Positions 1-6,038 of a stretch of 8,474 bases of DNA are shown in pieces. The translations under genes and the position numbers were made by a program. This DNA is from Pseudomonadota bacterium (lineage in GTDB: Bacteria; Myxococcota; Myxococcia; Myxococcales; Anaeromyxobacteraceae), in assembly GCA_023411405.1 (NCBI GenBank), contig JAEYOU010000262.1, forward strand, positions 1 to 8,474, given 5' to 3'. The stretch's first letter is position 1. Every line of letters begins with the position of its first letter. Below the pieces are notes generated by a model. It did no database searches, was not told the origin of the DNA, and saw only the letters and a list, made by a program, of their open reading frames with translations.

Positions 1-1339
1 GCGCCCACGCGTACGCGCTGGCGACCCGGGCGGACGAAGGGTCGGCGCGCTGCGCGATCTCCAGGGCCCGCCGCGCCTCGCCCCACTGGCGGCTCCGGGT
101 GGCCCGGATGCCCACGTGCAGGTTGGCCTGGGGATCCTCGGGGTTCACCCGGAGCGCGGCGTCGAACAGCGTGTCGTCCGTTCGCCAGTCGGGCAGGCGC
201 GCCTCGACGAGGACGAGCCCGCGGGCCGTGGCGAGCGCCAGCAGGGCGGGCGCGATCCACCGCACCGCCGGCCGGCCGGCTGCCATGCAAGCGGCCACGA
301 GCTCCCCGCCGAGCAGCGCCAGCCCGAGCGCAGGGACGTAGAAGTAGCGCTCCGGCACCTCGCCGAACCGGGCGGTCGCGATGGCGGCGGGCACCAGGCC
401 TGCGAGGAAGACGGCGGCGGGCAGGGCGAGCCGCCGGCGCCGGAGCGCCGCGACCACGAGGAGGAGGACGACGACGGCGCCGGTCGCGATGCCGGCAAGC
501 CCGGGCGTGTACGGGTGGCTGATCGTGAGCGCCGCGGGGACGAGCGCCCGCCGGAAGGAGATCCCGACCACGTCCAGGTACCGGACCGGGAGCTCCAGGA
601 GCACCTGCGCGCCGGGCAGGTCGAAGCGCGGGATCCCGAGCGCCACGCGGGCGCTCCACCAGGCGCCGAGCGCGAGGGCGATCGCGATCCACCGCGGCGC
701 CGCCGCCGCGGGCGGGCGACGATCGGCCCAGTCCATCACCGGGACGACGAGGAGCAGGGCCGCGAACCCGTCCTTCGAGAGGAGCCCGGCGAGGAACAGG
801 AGGCCGGACGCCGCGGCCCACCGCCAGCCCGGGCGCGACGGGAGCGCCAGGAGCCCGAGCAGCGCGACGCCGGACAGGAGGTCGTACCGGCACGAGATCC
901 ACGCCACCGGCTCGACGTTCACGGGGTGGAAGGCCCACCAGGCCGCCGCCAGCGCGGGCGCGACCAGCCCCGCCGGCCCCGCCACGTCGCGGTGTCGCCG
1001 CAGGAGCACCAGCGCGAGCAGCGCCGCGGCGAGCGCGTGCAGGACGACGTTCCCGAGGTGGAGCGCCCGCGGCGCGTAGCCGAGCCGGGTGTCGAGCCAG
1101 AAGGAGGCGAGCGCGAGCGGTCGCCAGTAGGGGCTCGCCTCGAGGCGCGGGGCGGCCTGACGGTAGAGGTCCGTCGCCGCCGCGCGCCCGAGCCCGCGGA
1201 GGTCCTGCAGCGCAGGGCTCGGCTGCACCAGGTTGGAGTCGTCCCAGACCCAGTCGCCCTCGAGCGCGGGCAGGTACGCGAGCGCCGCGCCGAGCGCGAC
1301 GGCGGCCATCACCGCGGTCGTCCGCTGCCAGGCTTTCAT
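1..1339 (-). CDS. TMTC-like / GT-C membrane glycosyltransferase with C-terminal TPRs (partial, 3' end outside window)
   Basis: Read on the minus strand from an ATG at 1339, this frame stays open for 446 codons to the left edge, so the C-terminus is missing. The N-terminus is hydrophobic and is followed by an acidic loop motif DWVWDDSN (residues 29-36), typical of GT-C enzymes, where the Asp residues bind metal or the lipid-linked sugar. Further family signatures are HPVNVEPVAWISCRYDLLSG (138-157; compare HP(I/V)HTEAV..GRADVL in TMTC proteins), LLSKDG (186-191) and ERYFYVPALGL (330-340). About eight to ten membrane segments fit. From about residue 384 the chain becomes soluble and TPR-like (DWRTDDTLFDAALRVNPEDP, then NLHVG). 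Known relatives transfer mannose from a polyprenyl-phosphate donor to exported proteins; here the substrate is unknown. An in-frame TGA lies 12 codons upstream of the ATG, so the start is bounded, but no good Shine-Dalgarno is visible. It may be cotranscribed with the expansin gene 61 bp upstream. Confidence 0.8.
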   Translation of the reverse strand, partial: MKAWQRTTAVMAAVALGAALAYLPALEGDWVWDDSNLVQPSPALQDLRGLGRAAATDLYRQAAPRLEASPYWRPLALASFWLDTRLGYAPRALHLGNVVLHALAAALLALVLLRRHRDVAGPAGLVAPALAAAWWAFHPVNVEPVAWISCRYDLLSGVALLGLLALPSRPGWRWAAASGLLFLAGLLSKDGFAALLLVVPVMDWADRRPPAAAAPRWIAIALALGAWWSARVALGIPRFDLPGAQVLLELPVRYLDVVGISFRRALVPAALTISHPYTPGLAGIATGAVVVLLLVVAALRRRRLALPAAVFLAGLVPAAIATARFGEVPERYFYVPALGLALLGGELVAACMAAGRPAVRWIAPALLALATARGLVLVEARLPDWRTDDTLFDAALRVNPEDPQANLHVGIRATRSRQWGEARRALEIAQRADPSSARVASAYAWA

Positions 1340-1400
1340 GGTGCGCGGGAGCGTAGCACGACCGCCCCCGCGCCCTCACGTCAGGCGAGCTGCCCGAGCG

Positions 1401-3704
1401 TCAGAACTGCAGGCCCGTGTCGATGTAGTAGGCCTCCGCCTGGCCCGGATCCTCCGGCGCCCACGCCTTGATCACGCCCTCGGCGACCTGGGCGCGACCG
1501 GACGCGTCGGTGATGCGCAGCGACACCGGGAGGGTGAACGGGCCGGCGCCCTGCGGGATGACCCAGGCGCCGTACCGCTCCTGCGGCCGCGAGCTGGTGT
1601 AGTTCTGATCGCGCTGGAGGGTGACCCAGCTGCCGGCCGCCGTCTGCGCCTCGACGTTCACGACCGAGCCGGTGCCGGCGAGGTTCATCACCGAGAGCGC
1701 GAACCAGTACGGGCTGGCGCCGCTGCGCAGCCAGACGAACACGTTGCCCACCACGGGGCAGGGGACCCGCCGGTAGCGGATCGGGATCACGCCGTCCACC
1801 ATGGCGCCGTCCGCGCTGCCCGTCTGGAGGCGGGACATCGCGATGTCGGAGAGATCGAGGTGGATGCTCTCGTTGGGCAGCGGGTCGCGGTCCGCGGGCG
1901 GGATGGGCGGCGCCGGCGGCAGCGGGCAGCCGTACTTGAAGTCCGAGACCTCGCCGCAGTGGTCGCGCCCCGAGCCGCAGCACCACTTCGAGTTTGCCGA
2001 GCACGGGCAGGAGTCCACGATCTGGAGCGTGATCGGGGCTGTGAACCCGACCTCACCCGTGGCGTAGTCGGTGCCGTCCTTCTTCGTCCGCACCACCTCG
2101 AAGCACTCGCCGCAGGACAGGTAGTTGTCGCGCTCGCCGGGGAGGCTGGGCCAGAACTGGGTGTAGTAGTTGCCGGGCGGCGCGGCGTAGTTGCCGCGCA
2201 GGGTGGTGCCGGCGGGATCGGCGCAGAGCGAGGGGTACGCCTTGCAGAAGACGTCGCAGCGCTCGGCGAGCTGCGGGTCGGTGAACTTCATCTTGCTCGT
2301 GCAGAGGCCGTACAGGCCGAAGCCGCACGCGCCCCCGGACGTCAGGCCGAAGTGCGTCGAACGGGAGAAGTGCCAGGGCTCGTTGGTCCCGACGGCGTGG
2401 ACCTCGGGCCACTCGCCGGACATGCCGGCCTTGCCCGCCATCTTCACGCACCGGTCGGAGCCCGGGCCGCCGCACTTCGCGCAATCCTCGGAGCGGTCGT
2501 CGTCGCTGCAGTACTGCGGCACGCAGACGTTGTCCACGAGGGCCCAGCTCCCGCAGGACGCCGCCGCGACGGCCGGGTAGGGGGCCTGGTGGCGGATCGC
2601 CCCCGCGAGCGTCTCCACGCCGACGGCCGCGCTCGGCGGCGAGACGTTGCCCGACGCGTCGCGCGCACGGACCGTGAAGCTGTAGCTGGTGCTGGGCGCG
2701 AGGCCGGTGATCGTCGCGCTCGTGACCGTCACGGTCGTGGCGCGGGTCGTGCCGTAGTACACGTCGTACGCGGCGACCCCGACGTCGTCGGTGGAGGCCG
2801 ACCAGGAGAGCGAGGCCGAGCTGGACGTGACGGACGACGCGGCCAGGGCGGTCGGCGCCGTGGGCGCGGACGTATCCGGCGCGGCGGTCGTGACGTTGAG
2901 CGCGGCCGTGGGGGCGGACACGTTCCCAGCGCCGTCCCGGGCCCGCACCGTGAAGCTGTACGTCGTGCTCGGCGTGAGGCCGGTGACCGTGGCCTCGGCC
3001 TCGGTGACCGTGGCCACGACGGCCGCGCCGCTCGTGACCGTGTACCCCGTCACGGCGACGTTGTCGGTCGAGGCGGTCCAGCGGAGCGTGACCGAGGTGC
3101 TGGACCTCGCAGGGGAGGTCAGGTTCGTCGGCGCCGAGGGCGGCGTGGTGTCGGTGGTCTCGGCCGGCGGCGTGCCCCACACGAGGACGCCGGCCTGGTA
3201 GAGCCCCACCTTCGGACACGCGGCCGGGCTGGTCTGCGCTGCGTAGGAGTAGTCGTTCGCCTCGGCGTAGTTGGTCCAGTCGCTCTTGTGGATCCGCCCC
3301 TGGACCTCGCCCGAGGTCTGCCCCGCGGCGAGGGTGCCGGCCGCGGCCGTGAAGCCGAGCTCGAGGTACGTGTCCGCGCTCGCCGTCGCCGGGCTGAGCT
3401 TCTCGAAGCGCGCGGTCACGTTGGCGCAGCCGCGCTGCGTCCAGTCGCAGTCGTAGCTCTGCGCCTGGGTGCCGTCGGCCGTGTACCAGTAACGGATCGT
3501 GAGCGCGCTCATCGCGACCGCGCCGGTCCCGTCGTTGACGACGTCGAACCGGGGGCCGATCTGGTTGTCGTTCGGCGCGAGGGCGCCGACGTTGCACCGC
3601 ACGCTCAACCCCTGCGCCAGACCGCGGCCGGGCAGGCACATCACGATCGCGACGACCGCGACCGTCCGCACGAGGGCGGAGAGGATCCTTCTCGACTCGC
3701 GCAT
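1401..3704 (-). CDS. Secreted multidomain expansin: CBM3-FN3-FN3-Cys-rich-DPBB-CBM63-like
   Basis: 767 residues. The ATG at 3704 is chosen because GGGAGAG lies 5 nt upstream and a signal peptide follows (MRESRR, hydrophobic core, cleavage near GLA-QG, residue 30). The frame is open 46 codons further upstream, but that stretch is Arg/Ala-rich and does not look coding. Residues 32-178 match family 3 cellulose-binding modules: NDNQIGPRFDVVN, IRYWYT, DWTQ, HKSDWTNYAEANDYSY, LVWG. Two fibronectin III modules follow (about 185-275 and 278-367), both ending YSFTVRARD.(A/S)GNVS. A Cys-rich region (384-420) leads into an expansin-type double-psi beta-barrel: STHFGLTSGGACGFG (449-463), CGECFEV (531-537), HLDLSDIAM (615-623; D617 matches the Asp of the expansin HFD motif) and GVIPIRYRRVPC (638-649). 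The remainder (650-767) resembles the CBM63/pollen-allergen domain (FALSVMNLAGTGSV). Expansins loosen cellulose networks without hydrolysis. GH45 endoglucanase shares the barrel and is the main alternative, but the YRRVPC and C-terminal domain favour expansin. Confidence 0.9.
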   Translation of the reverse strand: MRESRRILSALVRTVAVVAIVMCLPGRGLAQGLSVRCNVGALAPNDNQIGPRFDVVNDGTGAVAMSALTIRYWYTADGTQAQSYDCDWTQRGCANVTARFEKLSPATASADTYLELGFTAAAGTLAAGQTSGEVQGRIHKSDWTNYAEANDYSYAAQTSPAACPKVGLYQAGVLVWGTPPAETTDTTPPSAPTNLTSPARSSTSVTLRWTASTDNVAVTGYTVTSGAAVVATVTEAEATVTGLTPSTTYSFTVRARDGAGNVSAPTAALNVTTAAPDTSAPTAPTALAASSVTSSSASLSWSASTDDVGVAAYDVYYGTTRATTVTVTSATITGLAPSTSYSFTVRARDASGNVSPPSAAVGVETLAGAIRHQAPYPAVAAASCGSWALVDNVCVPQYCSDDDRSEDCAKCGGPGSDRCVKMAGKAGMSGEWPEVHAVGTNEPWHFSRSTHFGLTSGGACGFGLYGLCTSKMKFTDPQLAERCDVFCKAYPSLCADPAGTTLRGNYAAPPGNYYTQFWPSLPGERDNYLSCGECFEVVRTKKDGTDYATGEVGFTAPITLQIVDSCPCSANSKWCCGSGRDHCGEVSDFKYGCPLPPAPPIPPADRDPLPNESIHLDLSDIAMSRLQTGSADGAMVDGVIPIRYRRVPCPVVGNVFVWLRSGASPYWFALSVMNLAGTGSVVNVEAQTAAGSWVTLQRDQNYTSSRPQERYGAWVIPQGAGPFTLPVSLRITDASGRAQVAEGVIKAWAPEDPGQAEAYYIDTGLQF
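2607..3152 (-). repeat. Tandem fibronectin type III modules within the expansin gene
   Basis: Two adjacent FN3-coding units of about 270 bp each (roughly 2880-3152 and 2607-2873). They share protein features: (T/S)APT.L, TASTDNV/SASTDDV, TGL.PST(T/S)YSFTVRARD and GNVS.P. They also share DNA segments, such as accgtgaagctgta on the plus strand near 2670 and 2948. The similarity suggests internal duplication followed by divergence. They act as spacers between the CBM3 and the expansin barrel. Confidence 0.75.
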
Positions 3705-3709
3705 CTGGG

Positions 3710-3716
3710 CTCTCCC
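3710..3716 (-). promoter_or_regulatory. Ribosome binding site deciding the expansin start
   Basis: On the minus strand GGGAGAG ends 5 nt before the ATG at 3704. It supports the 767-residue product with a signal peptide at its very N-terminus over the longer reading from 3842. Confidence 0.7.
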
Positions 3717-3786
3717 GACGGCGCGCCACCGCGCCGCGGAACGGGTTTCCACGGGCGCAGCAGCGGCCGACGTGGCGTCAGCGCAG

Positions 3787-3802
3787 CGGGCCCTTCGGCC
3801 CG
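3787..3802. repeat. Short perfect hairpin (6-bp stem, 4-nt loop)
   Basis: cgggcc-cttc-ggcccg, in the 5' upstream region of the expansin gene. There is no T-tract on either side, so it does not look like an intrinsic terminator. Chance is plausible in DNA this GC-rich. Confidence 0.4.
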
Positions 3803-3803
3803 G

Positions 3804-3849
3804 ACACACGGGGGGTCTGCACTGGCTGTGAGACTCTCTCACCGTGTGT
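3804..3849. repeat. 8-bp perfect inverted repeat upstream of the expansin gene
   Basis: acacacgg at 3804-3811 pairs exactly with ccgtgtgt at 3842-3849, separated by 30 nt. It sits 100-145 bp upstream of the expansin start. The arms contain A/T, so they are less likely than pure G/C arms to pair by composition alone. They could be operator half-sites, but no regulator is identified. Confidence 0.4.
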
Positions 3850-4033
3850 GTACGCAGAACACGCCCCCGGCGGGTGCGGCTCGCCGCCTGGATCGATTCA
3901 GAACTGGATTCTCCTGACGCCGATCAAGGCGCGCGCATTTCGAGGTCCCCGAGCCCGCCCCCGCCGCTCCACCGGTCCCGCCCGCACGCTCGCGCGGACC
4001 CGGCGGAGGGCGTCGACTCACGGGGTGACGGGA

Positions 4034-4074
4034 CGAGACACGGGCGCCCGTGCCAGGTCTCGCGATGCCCTGGC
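4034..4074. repeat. Nested and mutually exclusive inverted repeats
   Basis: A perfect 14-bp palindrome (cacgggcgcccgtg, 4039-4052) is nested in cgagac (4034-4039) / gtctcg (4057-4062). A third pairing, gccagg (4052-4057) with cctggc (4069-4074), shares bases with both. In RNA these stems would compete. It lies about 170-210 nt upstream of the beta-barrel gene. It could be an operator or a structured leader, or a product of high GC content. Confidence 0.4.
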
Positions 4075-4114
4075 GCGCTTCGCGGAACGGGGAGGACCGG
4101 TTCGGGACGCGCGG

Positions 4115-4128
4115 GTGCCCCAGGGCAC
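4115..4128. repeat. Short hairpin in the beta-barrel gene leader
   Basis: gtgccc-ca-gggcac, a perfect 6-bp inverted repeat with a 2-nt centre (realistically a 5-bp stem with a 4-nt loop). There is no trailing T-run, so it is not an intrinsic terminator. Confidence 0.35.
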
Positions 4129-4241
4129 GAAGCTCCTCATCGGCGACTCGCGAAGAGTCACATCCGCCCGGGACCGCGGAGGACGCCCGCGCGGAGCGCA
4201 GGGGACCTCGCGCGAGGAGGGATGCGCAGCTTCGTGGATCG

Positions 4242-5141
4242 ATGAGCCGAGCGGGAGCGCGCCGGCCGGGAGGGGTCGGGGCGCGGGGGTGGGTGATCCT
4301 CCTCGCGTGGGTGGTCGTGGCGGCGTCGCCGGCCCGCGCGGTCGGGGAGGGCCCCCCGGACGCGAGTCACGCACAGCGCACGGGCCTGGACGAGCCGCGC
4401 TGGCGGTTCGAGGCCCTCCGGCTCACGGTGGCCGACGATCAGTTCCGCAGGTCTGACGACGCCGGCTTCACGAGCTACCAGGCCCTGCGGCTGCAGCTCT
4501 CGCGCGCCGCCCGCGAACGCCTCAGCCTGACGGCGGCGAACCAGATGATCACCGAGCGCGGCGGGATGCGGCGCGTGGACGAGGGGAGCCTCGTCGGCGG
4601 CTACGAACGCCGCCTGGTGCGCGCGCGGGTCGAGGGGCAGCTCGCCCTGGTGCTCGGGCTCCAGGTCCGGGGCGATCTCGGCGGCGCCGGCCTCCAGGAC
4701 GGCTACCACGCGCTCCTCGGCGGCAGGCGGCTCGACGGCCAGTTGCAGGACGAGTACCCGGACCGCACGCGCGGCGGGCCGGTGTGGGGCGGGAGCGCCC
4801 GGGCGCGCTGGCCGGCGGGCGGGCGGCTCGCGATCACCGGGGGGGCCGGTGGCCTCGTGGCCGCCGGCGGCGGGGTGAGCAGGGTGCACGCCTCGCTGGG
4901 CGTCGCCTTCGCGAGGGGTCACCTGCGGGCCGAGGCCGGCCACGAGCTCTGGCGCTTCTTCGGCCGCGACCCCTTCCTGACGATGCGCGGCGGGTACGTG
5001 ACCGGCGCGCTCGTCCACGCGCCGTACCTGCGCGTGACCGTGGAAGCGCGCGGCCTCGAGCTCGCGTACGAGGCGCGCACCAACGCGGGGGGGAGCGGGC
5101 AGGGGATCAGCCAGCTCAGCGTGCGGGTGCCGCTGCGTTGA
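4242..5141 (+). CDS. Unrecognised exported protein, candidate outer-membrane beta-barrel
   Basis: 299 residues from the ATG at 4242. I do not recognise the family. Residues 1-33 form a good Sec signal peptide (MSRAGARRPG, a hydrophobic stretch WVILLAWVVVAA, cleavage site ARA). The mature part shows alternating polar/hydrophobic strands rich in Gly, Arg, Tyr and Leu with no helical membrane segments. Examples are RWRFEALRLTVADDQF (53-68), GFTSYQALRLQLS (75-87), LSLTAANQMI (94-103), HLRAEAGHELWRFFG (227-241) and YLRVTVEARGLELAYEART (262-280). That pattern fits a beta-barrel of about ten to twelve strands. It ends QLSVRVPLR, lacking the usual terminal aromatic residue. An upstream extension to 4050 is possible but Arg-rich and non-coding in character. 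AGGAGG at 4215-4220 is too far (21 nt) from this ATG, so initiation is unclear. It converges on the TRIC gene with 6 bp between stops. Confidence 0.65.
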   Translation: MSRAGARRPGGVGARGWVILLAWVVVAASPARAVGEGPPDASHAQRTGLDEPRWRFEALRLTVADDQFRRSDDAGFTSYQALRLQLSRAARERLSLTAANQMITERGGMRRVDEGSLVGGYERRLVRARVEGQLALVLGLQVRGDLGGAGLQDGYHALLGGRRLDGQLQDEYPDRTRGGPVWGGSARARWPAGGRLAITGGAGGLVAAGGGVSRVHASLGVAFARGHLRAEAGHELWRFFGRDPFLTMRGGYVTGALVHAPYLRVTVEARGLELAYEARTNAGGSGQGISQLSVRVPLR

Positions 5142-5147
5142 GGGGCG

Positions 5148-5799
5148 TCACGCCCGCCGATCCTCCTGCCAGAGCGCCCCGGTCCGCCAGCCGAGCCGGA
5201 GCGCGAGCAGCCGGAGGGCGATGGTCACCACGATCGCGATCGGCCCGACCGTCGAAGGGGCGACCTCGAGGCCGACGACGAGGACCACGAACAGCCCCGC
5301 GCCCGCGAGGGCGGCGATGGCGTAGAGCTCGCTCGGGCGGAATGAGCGGCTCCTCGCGCACGAGGACGTCGCGCAGGATGCCGCCCCCGACCGCGTTGAC
5401 GACGCCGACGAGCACCGCGGCCCCGGCCGGGAGCTCCGCGGCGAGCGTCTTCTGGGCGCCGACGATCGCGTAGATGCCGAGGGCGATGGCGTCGGCCACG
5501 ACGAAGTGCGTGCGCAGGCGGTGGAGGTGGCGCGCCGCGACGGCGACGACGGCGGCGGCCGCGGCCACGGCGAGCAGATAGCGACCGTCCCGCACCACCG
5601 CGGGCGCGCCCTCCTGGAGGAAGACGCCGTCGCGCAGCAGCGCGCCGCCGACGCCGGTGACGAAGGAGAGGACGAACAGGCCGACGAGGTCGTACCGCTT
5701 CTGCACCGCCGCGAGCGCGCCGGTGACGGCGCAGAAGAACGACGCCGCGAGGTCGAGCGCGATGGGCGGCTGGAAGAAGACGGGGGAGGGCGCGGGCAC
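5148..5799 (-). pseudogene. TRIC/UPF0126 family membrane channel, broken by a frameshift
   Basis: Joining two frames gives about 217 residues, the usual family length. The first frame runs from a likely GTG at 5799 to about 5341: VPAPSPVFF, ALDLAASFFCAVTGALAAVQ, then FVTGVGGALLRDGVF (46-60), and in the second half VNAVGGGILRDVLVREEPLI (134-153). The two GxGG..(L)RD motifs are the hallmark of the duplicated three-helix TRIC fold, whose bacterial members conduct monovalent cations. The first frame then becomes Arg-rich and runs past the true stop. The expected continuation, FRPSELYAIAALAGAGLF, lies in another frame from 5342 and ends at TGA 5148-5150 (WRTGALWQEDRRA). One extra or two missing bases near 5341-5343 explain this. 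Both halves keep excellent family sequence, so the break is recent or a sequencing error. The start lacks a clear SD and could differ. Confidence 0.85.
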
Positions 5800-6038
5800 G
5801 CGACCGGTGTACCACGCGCGCTCCCTCCGCCACCGCTCGCCGCCTCCTCCGGCCAGCGGACGCCCGTCCGTCGCGCGCTGGAGTCCCGCGCCCCCCGCGG
5901 CAGGCCCCGAGTTCGAGCGAACGGAACCAGGGTCTTGCTGCGAGGCCTTCGCAAGTGCAGCCTCCGACCACTCACCAGCGCCGGTCCTGAAGCACGCGGT
6001 CGCCGCGCGTGCATCGATCGCCGATGCTCGGAGGCGAC
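5800..6038. other. Divergent intergenic region (239 bp) between TRIC and MBOAT genes
   Basis: It contains a small palindrome, gttcg-ag-cgaac (5911-5922). Otherwise I see no gene and no assignable promoter boxes. Frames open through it on both strands give Arg/Ser/Pro-rich products without domains. Confidence 0.5.
6030..6034 (+). promoter_or_regulatory. Ribosome binding site deciding the MBOAT start
   Basis: GGAGG ends 4 nt before the GTG at 6039. The upstream ATGs at 6009 and 6024 have no comparable site. Starting at GTG gives MSFASLEFFVFLPIV, matching the usual MBOAT N-terminus. Confidence 0.65.

Larger units (their letters stand above)
3705..4241. other. Divergent intergenic region (537 bp) between expansin and beta-barrel genes
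   Basis: No convincing gene. Both strands have open frames here, but their products are Arg/Pro/Ala-rich low-complexity sequence with no recognisable domain. The region must hold promoters for both flanking genes. I cannot place -35/-10 or sigma-54 boxes with confidence. The only less GC-rich patch is about 3890-3945. Several perfect inverted repeats occur: 3787-3802, 3804-3811 with 3842-3849, 4034-4074 (nested) and 4115-4128. Confidence 0.6.

Noticed and set aside
116..1471. Plus-strand 451-codon frame at the left end
   Set aside because: Charged low-complexity product. The minus strand here reads as a coherent multipass TMTC-like protein with a TPR tail.
1401..2366. GH45 endoglucanase instead of expansin
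   Set aside because: The fold is shared, but YRRVPC, HLDLSDIAM and the C-terminal CBM63-like domain are expansin traits, and I cannot point to a second catalytic Asp.
1233..3917. Very long plus-strand open frame (894 codons) opposite the expansin
   Set aside because: Its product is Arg/Ala/Gly/Val low-complexity sequence with no domain, while the minus strand gives exact CBM3, FN3 and expansin motifs. Long antisense frames arise from GC-rich third positions.
3705..4241. Sigma-70 or sigma-54 promoters in the divergent region
   Set aside because: I scanned by eye for TTGACA/TATAAT-like and TGGC-N-TGC-like boxes and found none good enough to place.
3844..4245. Plus-strand 133-codon frame before the beta-barrel gene
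   Set aside because: Arg/Pro/Gly-rich, no domain, overlaps another open frame of the same character. Only its last seven codons are of interest, as a possible leader.
5335..5350. Programmed ribosomal frameshifting in the TRIC gene
   Set aside because: No slippery run, rare-codon stall or obvious downstream pseudoknot. A simple indel or sequencing error is more likely.
5911..5922. gttcgagcgaac as a LexA-type site
   Set aside because: Half-site order is opposite to the GAAC-N4-GTTC form, and neither neighbour is an SOS gene.
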